Assembly: GCF_026262505.1 (NCBI RefSeq)
Contig: NC_067206.1
Location: 14,132,205 to 14,196,204 of the forward strand
Reading direction: 5' to 3'
Source of the DNA: Trichomonas vaginalis G3
Lineage: Eukaryota > Parabasalia > Trichomonadida > Trichomonadidae
Length of the DNA stretch: 64,000 nucleotides
Below, one piece after another: positions 10,661 to 20,549 of the stretch (its first letter is position 1; the number at the start of each line of letters is the position of its first letter). The translations under genes were made by a program, and so were the position numbers. Under the pieces are notes generated by a model. It saw nothing but the letters and a program-made list of their open reading frames with translations, was not told the origin of the DNA and made no database searches.

Positions 10661-12034
10661 CTATGTACTATATCTTCTAAAAACCCCACTCATTTGTTTT
10701 TCTATTCTTTCATGATCAGATTTTCTGACTCTTTCTTCATCATTTCTAATTTTTTCTTGTAATTTCATCATTTTTTCTTCTCTACGCTGCTTTCTTAAGG
10801 CAGCAGCTCGTTCAGCTCTTTGCATTATTTTCATTTTATGCTCTTGAGCTTCAAGCTTTTTCTGATTTGTAACTTCTACTAATCTCTGTTTGAGACATTG
10901 TTCCTTTTCTTCCATAACTTTTTGCAATTTCTGTTGGAATTCCTGTTGATTGCTCAAAGCAATTTTTCTTTGTTCCTCTGCTTGTTGAAGTTTTTTAGCC
11001 ATCTTTTCCTCTTCTTTTTTCCTTTCATTTTGCGCTCTTTGAATTGCTGCTGCTTCTTTTGCATGTAAATCCTCTTCTAATGCATGAACCTTTTGAACTC
11101 TTGATTGGACAATTTCTTTCAAGTTTTCCCTCGCTGAAAGAAGTTTGATTTCTCTTGCTACACCAACAATATATGCATTATTATTTCTTTCCTTCCGACT
11201 TTGTTCTATTTGTTCACTCTCTTTCTTGATTCGTTCTAATGCAGATTTTCTAACTTCTTCTTCCTTTTTATTTTTCTCATCTAATATTTTTTGAAGCCTC
11301 TCTTCTCGTCTCTTTTCTCTTTCTTTGAGTTTCTGTCTTAAAAAGTCGTCAACTATAGATGCGTTGTCGTTTTTAGATATATCATCAAACAATAAATTAT
11401 CAATATCATTTTGATCATTTGAAAATTCATTTTGTAGTGTTTCGGAACCATCATCTGTATTAATTGTTACAATTATAGGTGCTGCAGCTATTTCTGTATA
11501 TGAAGAATCAATGTTACCTTGTACCAATATAGATTTACTATCTTCATCTGCATTATCTAATTTGATTGTCACATTCTCAGATCTAATAATTTCTTCTCTT
11601 TTTGATTTAACAAGCTCAATTAGTTGATCACGTTTTTGATATTCTTTTTCTCTTGTAATGCGAATTAATCTTTTACGAGATGATATTTTGGAAATTTCTT
11701 CATTGCTTGGATATTGTAGTTGAATTGGGTCTATATTAAGTTCTTGTAGTGCCAGAAGTGTATATTTTTCTGTAAATTCTGGTTTTTTATACGGATTAAA
11801 AGAAAGAACTGAATCACCTTGTGGAGATGGGTTTATCAAAGAATATTTATCTTTCTTTTTCTGTTTAGGTTGTCTCACTTTCTTTTTCTTCCTAATTTTG
11901 GCTATATCTTTCTCGGATGTCATAATATTTTCATCATAATTAGTTTTTAATTCAAGAATCTCCGTTGAAACACTACAATCATGGATTTTAAGAGGATTCT
12001 CTTCTTGTTCTGAAGAAATATCCGCCTTTTCCAT
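10661..12034 (-). CDS. Charged coiled-coil protein, unrecognised
   Basis: 457 residues from ATG 12032-12034. Residues 45-65 are a very basic patch (KIRKKKKVRQPKQKKKDK), possibly a nuclear localisation signal. A conserved-looking segment follows at 75-150, then an acidic linker. Residues 235-450 are a nearly continuous single-helix or coiled-coil region dense in Glu, Lys, Arg and Gln. This architecture is common in cytoskeleton- or basal-body-associated proteins of protists, but no family motif identifies it. Length and coding character support a real gene. Confidence 0.75.
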   Translation of the reverse strand: MEKADISSEQEENPLKIHDCSVSTEILELKTNYDENIMTSEKDIAKIRKKKKVRQPKQKKKDKYSLINPSPQGDSVLSFNPYKKPEFTEKYTLLALQELNIDPIQLQYPSNEEISKISSRKRLIRITREKEYQKRDQLIELVKSKREEIIRSENVTIKLDNADEDSKSILVQGNIDSSYTEIAAAPIIVTINTDDGSETLQNEFSNDQNDIDNLLFDDISKNDNASIVDDFLRQKLKEREKRREERLQKILDEKNKKEEEVRKSALERIKKESEQIEQSRKERNNNAYIVGVAREIKLLSARENLKEIVQSRVQKVHALEEDLHAKEAAAIQRAQNERKKEEEKMAKKLQQAEEQRKIALSNQQEFQQKLQKVMEEKEQCLKQRLVEVTNQKKLEAQEHKMKIMQRAERAAALRKQRREEKMMKLQEKIRNDEERVRKSDHERIEKQMSGVFRRYST

Positions 12035-12518
12035 CCAATTTTTTGATATTACTAAAATCTATAAACGTACACATTTTTATTTCAATTGAATTTGAACCTC
12101 GATTTATATAATTTCATTTCTTTTTATATATCATTTGTGATGCCGAAATTATTAAGTTATTCCGAAAATTATGCTTTATTAAGAATATAAGAACAAGAAT
12201 AATGGAATACAAATCTTTGTTAAGATGATAATAGCTTTAATTCCTGTTAGCATTATGTTTTAGATTGGAGGAATCAATAAATGTTAATAATTTTTCAAAA
12301 TATTGATACAACATTGAGATTCAATTTGAAACATATGTAAAAATATTAAGTATAAAAACAAACATTAATGTTTATTAGTAAACTCAAAGTTAAAAATCAT
12401 TGAGTAAATAAAAAAATTCAAATTAAAAAAAATTACTTAAATCAAGATAAATCTGTCATAAATGACTTGAAGTAATAGTTTTGTATATATTAAAATGATA
12501 AATTTCTTAAAAATTATT
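12035..12518. other. AT-rich intergenic spacer
   Basis: About 480 bases between two same-strand genes, with no supported frame, repeat or RNA. It must hold the promoter of the coiled-coil gene and the 3' region of nothing else, since both neighbours read leftward. No convincing TCACTTT or TCATTTT initiator lies just upstream of 12034; a TCAAAAAA is present about 10 bases upstream. Confidence 0.5.
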
Positions 12519-13214
12519 TCATTTGAAATTTTTTCTGTAAATGTAAATGAAATAAGGTGTAGTTTTTGTTAATTCTGAGCTAAGAGTACAAATAATTACT
12601 TGATTCCAGTTTAAACCTTCAACATCGAAATATTCTTGCCTTTCTTCTGGGCATCCAAAAGAAATCTCTACGAAGTAGCCTCCTGGCTTTAATGAGTTGA
12701 TTACGCCCTTGAAAATGTCGTTTAGTATGTCATCTGGATCATCACAGCAAATTAAAGCATCTAGTGTTCCTTTATCGAAGATTACGTCGTAATGATTCTT
12801 TTCTAGCTTAGTATTAGTACAATCATCCAAAATCCAATTGACATTTTTCACATCTTTAAATAATTCTTTCATGTGATCAATTGCAACGTGTGAAATATCT
12901 GTATTATCGACAGTAGTAAATCCGGCATCTATAAGCTCCATTCCCATTATGGATGTTCCACAGCCGATATTGGCAGCAATTCCCTTCAATGGAACAAACT
13001 TTTTGATTTCTGGAAGAAAGTGGTCGAATCCTAAGTACCACTCGAAATGCTTTGGGTTATCTGTATATCTCTGATCCCAATAAGAAGAATCAACAAAAGC
13101 TACAGGACCTGTTTTGAAAAGTTGCTCGACTTCTTTTGCAAGTCTATCATCTTCTTCATCATTAGGAATATTGTAATTTATTTCTTCTACTTCTTCTTCA
13201 TAATTGAAATCCAT
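12519..13214 (-). CDS. Class I methyltransferase, EEF1AKMT4/METTL13-like
   Basis: 231 residues. Family hallmarks are in order: YWDQRY at 45-50, FEWY at 57-60, the SAM-binding NIGCG at 82-86 (the family usually has LGCGNS), TDIS at 105-108 and DKGTLDAL at 147-154. These match the eEF1A lysine methyltransferase 4 / METTL13 group, which methylates elongation factor 1A in the cytosol. The length fits a stand-alone domain. The substrate is inferred from family resemblance only. Residues 1-30 are acidic and probably disordered. Confidence 0.82.
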   Translation of the reverse strand: MDFNYEEEVEEINYNIPNDEEDDRLAKEVEQLFKTGPVAFVDSSYWDQRYTDNPKHFEWYLGFDHFLPEIKKFVPLKGIAANIGCGTSIMGMELIDAGFTTVDNTDISHVAIDHMKELFKDVKNVNWILDDCTNTKLEKNHYDVIFDKGTLDALICCDDPDDILNDIFKGVINSLKPGGYFVEISFGCPEERQEYFDVEGLNWNQVIICTLSSELTKTTPYFIYIYRKNFK

Positions 13215-13694
13215 TTCGAATTTAATTAGAAAGGGGGTATAACCTTCAAAAAATATATTTATCGTGGATTCCCTTTTTCAATAAAATCTATGACTAGCTG
13301 TGGATTTGGGAATCTGTTGGTTAAATTTAAGTGTGGGATCACCTACAGGTATTACACCCTGCATATGTTAAATAATCATGATTCATCCTTACATATTTGG
13401 CCAAAATTTGTATGGCATACAGTCTAGACATGAGGTATCATTGAATTGACATTAGCTTTTGAATATATGTTATTTGATTGTATTTGATGAAAAATATGCA
13501 ATCATAAATTTTCAATTGTTCGAAATACAGGGTATTTTATATATAAACAAGCAACTACTAATACACAAATACTCATTTTTAATCATTTATCTCAAAAAGT
13601 ATATATCTTTAACACAAGTATCAAATGGATCTTTTTTTTTATGTTAAATAATTTTTAGCATTGCTTATAATTATTCTCTATTCTGTTTAGTCTT
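13215..13694. other. Intergenic spacer
   Basis: About 480 AT-rich bases between the methyltransferase start and the ankyrin gene end. A short plus-strand frame at 13459 has no coding character. No repeat or RNA gene is visible. Confidence 0.5.
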
Positions 13695-14636
13695 TCAATA
13701 AATATTTTTTAACAGAACCTCTTGCGAAATCAAGAGCAGTCTTTCCATCATTATCCTTTGTTTCTTTATCAGCTCCAACAGAGATAAGATATTTAACAAC
13801 TGCAAGACGACCACATGTTGATGCTTCAATGAGTGGAGTCCCTCCACCATTATCCTTTGCATCTTTATCAGCTCCAACAGAGATAAGATATTTAACAACT
13901 TCAAGATGACTTTATATGATGCACAAAAGAGTGGAGTAGATCCATAATTATCCTTTGCTTCTTTATCAGCTCCAACAGAGATAAGATATTTAACAACTTC
14001 AAGATGACCATTTTCTGATGCACAAAAGAGTGGAGTAGATCCATAATTATCCTTTGCTTCTTTATCAGCTCCAACAGAGATAAGATATTTAACAACTTCA
14101 AGATAACCATTTTCTGATGCCCAAATGAGTGGAGTATCTCCAGAATTATCCTTTGCTTCTTTATCAGCTCCAATAGAGATAAGATAATTAGCAACTTCAA
14201 GATGACCATTTTCTGATGCCCAAATGAGTGGAGTCCATCCACCATTATTCTTTGCTTCTTTATCAGCTCCAACAGAGATAAGATATTTAACAACTTCAAG
14301 ATGACCTTTTCTTGATGCACAAAAGAGTGGAGTAGATCCAGAATTATTCTTTGCTTCTTTATCAGCTCCAATAGAGATAAGATATTCAACAACTTCAAGA
14401 TAACCATTTTCTGATGCCCAAATGAGTGGAGTATCTCCAGAATTATCCTTTGCTTCTTTATCAGCTCCAATAGAGATAAGATAATTAACAACTTCAAGAT
14501 GACCTTTTCTTGATGCCCAAATGAGTGGCTGATCTAAAGATTCTACTTGTTTATAATCACCATTCTCTATAAGAGATTTAATACGTTCGAGATTTCCTTC
14601 TTTGCATGCTTGAGTAAGGGGATCTTTTGAAAACAT
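13695..14636 (-). CDS. Ankyrin-repeat protein, frameshifted near the C-terminus
   Basis: 313 residues as read. After a short cap come six to seven ankyrin repeats of exactly 33 residues (99 bp) with the consensus GHLEVVKYLISVGADKEAK and TPLIWASENG. DNA copies are nearly identical, the mark of recent internal duplication or gene conversion. From about residue 245 the protein turns into a low-complexity LLNILSLLELIKKQR pattern, which is the ankyrin DNA read in another frame. Comparison with the other repeats places a one-base loss near 13915, where ACTTTATATGATG replaces ACCATTTTCTGATG. The original frame continues as ankyrin to about 13695. Such proteins are an enormous family in trichomonads; partners are unknown. 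Confidence 0.85.
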   Translation of the reverse strand: MFSKDPLTQACKEGNLERIKSLIENGDYKQVESLDQPLIWASRKGHLEVVNYLISIGADKEAKDNSGDTPLIWASENGYLEVVEYLISIGADKEAKNNSGSTPLFCASRKGHLEVVKYLISVGADKEAKNNGGWTPLIWASENGHLEVANYLISIGADKEAKDNSGDTPLIWASENGYLEVVKYLISVGADKEAKDNYGSTPLFCASENGHLEVVKYLISVGADKEAKDNYGSTPLFCASYKVILKLLNILSLLELIKMQRIMVEGLHSLKHQHVVVLQLLNILSLLELIKKQRIMMERLLLISQEVLLKNIY

Positions 14637-14776
14637 TAAAATTTTTGACTAGTCAAAAAAAATTGACTAATCCACATTACCAGGAATTGACACACAAGAC
14701 CACACAAATCCAGCAAAGGAGTCATTTATGGCCAGAATAAATGTGTATGAATAAAGAAAACATTCATTTTTAATAT

Positions 14777-14828
14777 TTGAGACAACTTTACATGACATTT
14801 GCTGGCAAATGCCACGTAAAACTCTCAA
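14777..14828. repeat. Imperfect hairpin
   Basis: TTTACATGACATTTGC and GCAAATGCCACGTAAA form arms around a two-base loop, with outer TTGAG/CTCAA also pairing. It lies between the ankyrin gene start and an ankyrin-family remnant. It is followed by AAAAGTGTGATTT, similar to the AAGTGTAATT that precedes the hairpins at 33197 and 58162. Confidence 0.65.
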
Positions 14829-15048
14829 AAGTGTGATTTCACGTTACATGAAATATTAGCATTTCGATTGCAAGTATACAATTCACGTGCTGAAATTACA
14901 GAACTAGATTGCGCAAGAAGAGAATTGAAGTCGTCAGGAGTTAAATTCGCGAATTTCATTATTGATTCGATATCTTCTACTTCGAATGTGCTAAAGAGAT
15001 TATCCTCTTCAATGCAATTTTTGATATGTGAGCCAATATATTCGTAGT
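14829..15048 (-). pseudogene. N-terminal fragment of a trichomonad ankyrin-type protein
   Basis: Minus-strand translation gives a stretch containing YEYIGSHIKNCIEEDNLF, then IMKFANLTPDDFNSLLAQ and ARELYTCNRNANISCNV, before a stop. This reads as the conserved N-terminal region of DUF3447-type ankyrin proteins of trichomonads. No start codon precedes it and no ankyrin repeats follow in frame, so it is a gene remnant. It lies just upstream of the intact-looking ankyrin gene and may be its discarded 5' part or a separate relic. Confidence 0.6.
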
Positions 15049-15118
15049 TTTAGAACAATTTCCCGACTCATCAAAATTAGTCAAAAATTTTATTATGATT
15101 TTTTCAAGAAAAAAAAAT

Positions 15119-17065
15119 TTATTTCAATGGAAGAAAGTCAGGTCTTTTTGGAGGTTCGATTGGAACAAAATCAGATTTTATTTTCATCTGAATTGGTTTT
15201 TCATTTTCATCATCTGATTTAAGAAGGTCTTCACTTGAACTTTCGAATTTTATTTCATTTAGTTTTGGTGGATGAACTTTCTTTGTTGATCCAACAACAA
15301 AACCATTGATAACGAACTGATAGCACCTAGATATATATATATCATAAGCTTCTTTCATTTGTTTTCTCTTTTTCATTTTATCAAGAACAAAATTTCGCCA
15401 CATCAAAAATCTTTTCTTTTTCGCTTGCAATGACCAAACCTTTAAAACAGATGTAACAAGGAAACACTGTCTAGCAATATATTTATGTTGATTCCTCCAA
15501 CAAAGATAAGCTTTCCAAAGAAGCTGATTTTTTCTAAATTTTTCAGCAATTTTAATTTTTCTTTTCAAATTAATTTTTTCTTCAGCGAAAACTTTCATTC
15601 TAGAAAACGCTTTCATCATCAAAGAAAGCTTGTAGAACTCACATGACTGTTTCTCATTAAATTCATCTTCGTTTTTAATACGAAAATTCATTCTCCACCT
15701 TGCAAAATAAGAATTTAAAATAATTTTTTCCATTTTTTTCTCAAAACGAATGGATTTAAGTCTAGTAAACCTTGTGAAGTAGAATTTTGACTTCCATCGT
15801 GCAAAATATTTGCTTTCTTGACGAATTACGTATTTTTCTTCACAAATTTTCAAATTATTATTTCGATGATGTAATTGATGGAATTTTGAGAGCCAAATTC
15901 CAAAATAATACCTTGTTTTGATGTTGTTGATTGATAAAACAATGGAATGAGCACATTGCGAATAATAATTCGATGAATTAAAATTTGATATCCATAAATA
16001 AAAATATTTTTCAATAATTTTCATTCCAAACTTATTAGAATAAGCTAAAGCACAATCCTCAACTTCCATTCGTTCGTTATATCGATTTATCCAAAGATGT
16101 AAATATCTTCGAATTAATGAGTTCCGAACGAAGATTTTTATGTTGATTAATTTAGATCTTTGACGATTACGACGTTGTAAAGCATCAGTCCATCGATCAA
16201 AGTACTTTTCTACAAGAATTTTCTTATCTTTGTTAATTAAAGCTCTTTCAAGCCTCTTTTGACGTATTCTAGTTCTCCAAATCTTCCATGCAACTCGTTG
16301 ACAATAAAATCTATTGATTTCTTTGATGTTTTTGATGTTTTTCTTTTCATTTTGAGATAATTTAACATTCTCTTTGAAAGCTTGGAATGTTTGTGCTTGG
16401 AGTGTTAAATAGTATTGATTCTCATGCTTTTGAACTTTTCTATTCAAAGAAATTCTGTTTTTCCATTGAATAAAAAAGGATTTTTCGTAAATTTGGCGTC
16501 TTTTAAGCAAAAATAACAAATACTGTTGCCTTAGTTGACTTTCATGTGTATGAAATGATCTCCATAAATTAAAATGTCGTTGTATTTTTATATTTTGTCC
16601 AATTTCGCGTAATTTTGCAAATAACTTGGATCTTTCAACAAGTGTATCGAATTTATTTCGTAGTAATCTCTTATTATGTCTTTGAAGGACGTTTAAATAA
16701 TTTATTTGATTTTCTTGTGATTTTTTAACGATACTGAGCCATCCATCAAAATATTTCTTAAGTACTTCGTGATTTTCAACTATTTCTGTTACTATATTTG
16801 CACTATTTTGCAGGTTTGTAGATTTAAATTTTGAAAGTGACAAACTAAACTCGTTTGGCGAAATATGCGCGGGAAAATCGATTCCCGAGATTGAATCTTC
16901 TGTCATTGAAAGACTTTTATTGAGCAAACTGTTACGTGAGTTATCTTTGCTCAAAATAAGCGGTTTACTTAGATTAAAGAGATCATTTCCTGTAGTTGAA
17001 ACATGTTTGATTTCATTTCTTTGCATGAGCGACAATTTTCCATTGTTACCGTTTTTTTCGCTCAT
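15119..17065 (-). CDS. Sfi1-like centrin-binding repeat protein
   Basis: 648 residues. From about residue 105 to 560 there are roughly a dozen repeats spaced about 30 to 35 residues apart, each with an aromatic-x-x-Trp core: FNLWRSF, FIQWKNRI, AWKIWRTRI, YFDRWTDAL, YLHLWINRY, YFYLWISNF, YFGIWLSKF, YFARWKSKF, YFARWRMNF, YLCWRNQH, FLMWRNFV. This is the Sfi1 pattern, a long helix binding one centrin per repeat at spindle poles or basal bodies. The N-terminus (1-95) is Ser/Asn-rich and the last 50 residues are acidic and Pro/Lys-rich, as in other Sfi1-type proteins. A role in the trichomonad mastigont or division centre is inferred. Confidence 0.85.
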   Translation of the reverse strand: MSEKNGNNGKLSLMQRNEIKHVSTTGNDLFNLSKPLILSKDNSRNSLLNKSLSMTEDSISGIDFPAHISPNEFSLSLSKFKSTNLQNSANIVTEIVENHEVLKKYFDGWLSIVKKSQENQINYLNVLQRHNKRLLRNKFDTLVERSKLFAKLREIGQNIKIQRHFNLWRSFHTHESQLRQQYLLFLLKRRQIYEKSFFIQWKNRISLNRKVQKHENQYYLTLQAQTFQAFKENVKLSQNEKKNIKNIKEINRFYCQRVAWKIWRTRIRQKRLERALINKDKKILVEKYFDRWTDALQRRNRQRSKLINIKIFVRNSLIRRYLHLWINRYNERMEVEDCALAYSNKFGMKIIEKYFYLWISNFNSSNYYSQCAHSIVLSINNIKTRYYFGIWLSKFHQLHHRNNNLKICEEKYVIRQESKYFARWKSKFYFTRFTRLKSIRFEKKMEKIILNSYFARWRMNFRIKNEDEFNEKQSCEFYKLSLMMKAFSRMKVFAEEKINLKRKIKIAEKFRKNQLLWKAYLCWRNQHKYIARQCFLVTSVLKVWSLQAKKKRFLMWRNFVLDKMKKRKQMKEAYDIYISRCYQFVINGFVVGSTKKVHPPKLNEIKFESSSEDLLKSDDENEKPIQMKIKSDFVPIEPPKRPDFLPLK

Positions 17066-17412
17066 GAAGAAATTATCAAAATTTCAAACGTAATTTAAAT
17101 GAACTGAAAGACAGTGCAAGCGTACTATATAAGTTTCAGTCATGTAAGTTAAAGATATTAAAATGCTTATCAAACAAATATTTTTGCAAAGCTTCATATT
17201 TCATTAAAAAGATTTATAATCATATACAGCATAAACTATGTTATTCAGATTTTACCAGCTAATCTATGAATATTGATTTGTTCTTGAATTTGAATATTGA
17301 TTCTCTCATTTGATGGACAAACATTGAGGATAATTGTCATCATTGTTTTAAAGCTTCTAATTTCTTTCTTTTGATTCAAGATGTTAAAAATTTCCAAAAT
17401 GAAATCGAGAAA
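17066..17412. other. Intergenic region with possible gene remnant
   Basis: A minus-strand frame ending at 17245 reads FLDFILEIFNILNQKKEIRS and continues to a stop, and is cut at its 5' side exactly where the element at 17413 begins. It could be the last ~55 codons of a gene interrupted by that element, but no family is recognised and the other part is not found to the right of 18517. Confidence 0.35.
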
Positions 17413-18517
17413 TTTAAGGGTCCACTGTAAGGCCAAATAAGGCCTATCGTCATCCCAAAAATATTGCTCAAGATGGTGTTTTTACTAAGGCCCAAAACTT
17501 AAAAAAACACAAAAAAATCAACTTTACTCTTTTGAGATCCTTATCAGATGTGCAACAATTTGATGCAGTATCGCAATTCGAATCCGATTTTTTAATGTAG
17601 ATGTACTCTAACATTCTTGAAAAAATGCAAAATGATATTAATTAAGCTTTTCATTTCTGTATCATACACGAAACAAAATCATTTATTATACTAAAATTTA
17701 TCAAAGTTTGAATAATGAAAAAAATAATATCTAAATTTTTACATTGAGTCGGCTATTGATATGGTCAATATTAAATCGTTTAAAAATGGGCATTGGCCAG
17801 AATAATACCCACTAAAATACACTTTTTTTTAAATGTTATCAATTTGTTATGGTATATCTTTATGATAATGAATAAAATGCTTATCTTTCATAAGTAAATA
17901 CATAATTTATGCTGAAACACAAAAAATAACACGAAAATTTTTTGCCAACATTTCAAAACTAAGGATAATGTTTTGAATATATAAGCAATAATACTTTGTC
18001 TGGAGAATTAAATTTGTGCTATCCAATTGTCAATTCTCTGAATTTTTTATAAAATGCACGATATTCCGACATTAGCCTCTTTAAATATAAACTACATGCA
18101 TCACAATATTAGTATGTAATGGCATTAAAGCGAATTTCCTAATTTCTTCTCAATTTAATTCCTAGAAAAACTTAGGAATTAATGATTGGAAATAGGTCAA
18201 AAAATTCCTAATATAAAATTTATACTTATAATAAAATCAAAATTCGAAAATATCTATTTTTCAAAACACGCATCCAGAAGCAAAAAAAATAGGAAAAAAT
18301 CATGTTCTTATAAAACTCGCCGATTTTGCAATTTTTATGTGATTTGAAGTGAGAGAATATATTATCATCTTATTAAAACATATACTTCATTGTTACATTC
18401 ACAAAATATTAATCAGAACACTAGGAAAAGTGGATTTTCGAAAAAAGACGATAACAATTATTTGCAAATCGCCTCTCAATTTTGAGAGACTTTCAATTTT
18501 TACAGTGGACCCTTAAA
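17413..18517. mobile_element. Non-autonomous DNA transposon (MITE-like)
   Basis: Perfect 18-base inverted ends: TTTAAGGGTCCACTGTAA at 17413-17430 and TTACAGTGGACCCTTAAA at 18500-18517. The 1.1-kb interior is very AT-rich with no transposase frame. If the ends are AGGGTCC...GGACCCT, a TA duplication as in Tc1/mariner fits. A longer 8-9-base duplication is not clear, so the superfamily is open. The ends begin AAGGGT, like those of the element at 54779. Confidence 0.7.
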
Positions 18518-18613
18518 CTTTAAAGTTCAATGAATAAAAAAACTTCGAAACAATTTCATTTTAGGTAAAAATGATAGGTAATTTGTCGTAGAAAATAATT
18601 AATTATTCTTTAT

Positions 18614-19207
18614 TTATTCCTCCTTGAGGTGCTCGATGTGCTGGACGTAGATACCATCGAGGAACTTACGAAGATCCTTATCTTTGATCTTTGTGAGCTG
18701 GTGGATCTGGCCGCAGACGAGGGAGACGTCTTCGAGGTTGGCACCTTCGATGTTGATCTCATCCTTGGCGACGGATTCGTTGGACCAGATTCTGACGCCT
18801 TCTGGAGCTGTAACAATCTTGTGCTCCTTGTGACCCATGAAACCGTTGAAATCGAATGTACGGCCATCCTCAGAGCATGTGTGCTTGATTGGGAAGTGGG
18901 AGTAGACGAAGTGCATCTTATAACGCCAGCCGAGTGTAACACCGGTGATCATGTTCTTGACGATGCCAAAGAGTGTGCCGATACGGGCAAGGAGCTTGCG
19001 GTTGCCGAACCAGCAGCGGGCAACGATCTGGTGATCCTTCTCATCGTACTCGAAGTCAAGCTTGAGGTGGGAGAGATCCTTGACGAGCTTTGTTGTCTTC
19101 TTGTCCTTTGGATCTTGGTGCTCGATTGTGACAACACCAGACTTAACTGTGCACTTGATGTTCTCTGGGATCTTGAAGTGTTCCTGATGAAGAACTGGGC
19201 GAGGCAT
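18614..19207 (-). CDS. RPL9: 60S ribosomal protein uL6 (L9)
   Basis: 197 residues from ATG 19205-19207 (MPRPVLHQEHFKIPENIKC). The open frame extends 32 codons further upstream, but that part has no similarity to the family and the usual uL6 length fits the inner start. It shows the two uL6 folds: KLVKDLSHLKLDFEY, then IGTLFGIVKNMITGVTLGWR, and the C-terminal EGANLEDVSLVCGQIHQLT segment. It binds 28S rRNA near the sarcin-ricin loop and the P-stalk base. GC content is visibly higher than in its neighbours, as expected for a highly expressed gene. Confidence 0.96.
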   Translation of the reverse strand: MPRPVLHQEHFKIPENIKCTVKSGVVTIEHQDPKDKKTTKLVKDLSHLKLDFEYDEKDHQIVARCWFGNRKLLARIGTLFGIVKNMITGVTLGWRYKMHFVYSHFPIKHTCSEDGRTFDFNGFMGHKEHKIVTAPEGVRIWSNESVAKDEINIEGANLEDVSLVCGQIHQLTKIKDKDLRKFLDGIYVQHIEHLKEE

Positions 19208-19332
19208 AGTCTTAAAGGAGGAACAAACCGCTAAAAAGCTCTCAATTTCAAGATAGAATGGTTTTACTTTTAAAAGTAAAAAAAGTCTCATCACACTTTT
19301 CAATGCTCGATTTTTAAAAACTGTTTAAAAAT

Positions 19333-19466
19333 GGAGCTTATATTGAAATAGTGTAGAGACTAAAAATTACCACAGACTATTTCAGAGGATTGAGTTGCCA
19401 CTCAATCCTCTGGAAAGTCTGAGGTAATTTGCAAAATCGTTTTACATATTAATATCAGCTTTTACT
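19333..19466. repeat. Long foldback hairpin
   Basis: The core 19364-19430 folds as arms AAATTACC..CAGACT..CAGAGGATTGAGT and their complement ACTCAATCCTCTG..AGTCTG..GGTAATTT around a tiny loop. Weaker pairing continues outward through AGCTTATATTGAAAT and ATTAATATCAGCT. No frame crosses it. It could be a foldback MITE or the source of a hairpin RNA. It lies in the promoter-side spacer between uL6 and the gene at 19808. Confidence 0.8.
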
Positions 19467-19807
19467 TTATTTCACAATAGAAATCTTGCATTTTTGCAGA
19501 ATAAGGATATAAATTGACCAAATACTGTCTATCGTTCCATTCAATTATCAATGTGATTTATGTTTCGAAATCTCCAGAATGAATGCAAATTCCTTCAAAT
19601 CTATGAACATAAAATATGAGGTTGTAAGCTATTGATTAATAGTCATCATGATTTGTTCATATAAATCTTAGAAATTGTTTGAATTTCATCAATTATTTTC
19701 ATATACAAGGCTTTGACCGCGTAATAGTGAGAAACAATGTAATACAAGCCAGATATGCATTATTTATCCAAAAATAGATGATAGGGATCAAATTTCAAAA
19801 AGTGACA

Positions 19808-20092
19808 ATGCCACAAGGAGGAGCATCTAGACGCCCTACTCTAACTGTTCCAACAAAGGCTAAACATGTCAAACCAAATCAAAAACAGCCAAAGAAATAC
19901 AAGAAACATCGTGATCCAGTTAAAGCCTTTCTTATTAAAAAAGCAGAAGCATGTGCTATGGAACGCGCCTTAAAAGACCCAATGAAAGGAAACATTCGTA
20001 CTTTCAAGCCAACTGAAGAGAAAGCTAAGCTCGCGCAAGTTCGCACAAAGGAAGGTATTAAGAAAGCTGCTGAAAAGAGAAATAATCAATGA
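19808..20092 (+). CDS. Small basic protein, possibly UPF0390/DUF2462-like
   Basis: 94 residues from ATG 19808; the frame opens at 19778 but MPQGG is preceded by the local AAAAAGTGACA motif and is the better start. The protein is very rich in Lys and Arg (KAKHVKPNQKQPKKYKKHRD), with a helical C-terminal half (KAEACAMERALKDP, KAKLAQVRTKEGIKKAAEKR). Small basic nucleolar proteins of the UPF0390 type have a similar MxQG start and composition, but the match is too weak to assign. It is likely nuclear or ribosome-associated by composition. Confidence 0.7.
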   Translation: MPQGGASRRPTLTVPTKAKHVKPNQKQPKKYKKHRDPVKAFLIKKAEACAMERALKDPMKGNIRTFKPTEEKAKLAQVRTKEGIKKAAEKRNNQ

Positions 20093-20524
20093 AATGTTTT
20101 TTACTTTAAGTTAATAAATAGAGTTGTTATATTGAAAGACTCATTGTTTGATAAAATATAAATATATATATATTTTAAAATAAATAAAAATCAAAGCTTT
20201 AATATCTTGTCCAGACTCTTCTTCATATCCTAATGATAACTCTGTCTCTGTTGAATTACTCATTTCTTGAGATTTTCAACGAATCCCCCAATTTATTTTA
20301 GATTTTTGACCCTAAGTTACAAATCAAAAGAATTCGTTTTAATTAATTAACTTTTTTCTCTAATTACCCTATGCAAAATTCCGCTAAACTATGCAAGGAA
20401 CTTTATATTTGTACCTCCATTATATCTACAATGTGTGGGCTCCAAATTATAAACTCATTTAAAAGTATACGGCTAAAAAGGCATTAGACAGAACGATTTT
20501 TTTTTTGATAAACTTCTTAATTTG
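20093..20524. other. Intergenic spacer
   Basis: About 430 AT-rich bases with no supported gene, repeat or RNA; a short (TA)n run lies near 20160. It contains the 3' region of the small basic protein gene and the promoter of the first Arf gene. Confidence 0.5.
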
Positions 20525-20532
20525 TCATAATT
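20525..20532 (+). promoter_or_regulatory. Putative initiator of Arf-like gene
   Basis: TCATAATT matches the trichomonad initiator TCA(+1)YW and lies 23 bases upstream of the ATG, in keeping with the very short 5' leaders known in trichomonads. Confidence 0.5.
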
Positions 20533-20549
20533 AACAAAGGTGTGGTTTC

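Noticed and set aside
13901-14497. 198-codon repeat protein (LLNILSLLELIKKQR units)
   Set aside because: It is the ankyrin repeat DNA read in the wrong frame.
18629-19234. 201-codon plus-strand frame
   Set aside because: Antisense shadow of the uL6 gene; the minus-strand protein is unmistakable.
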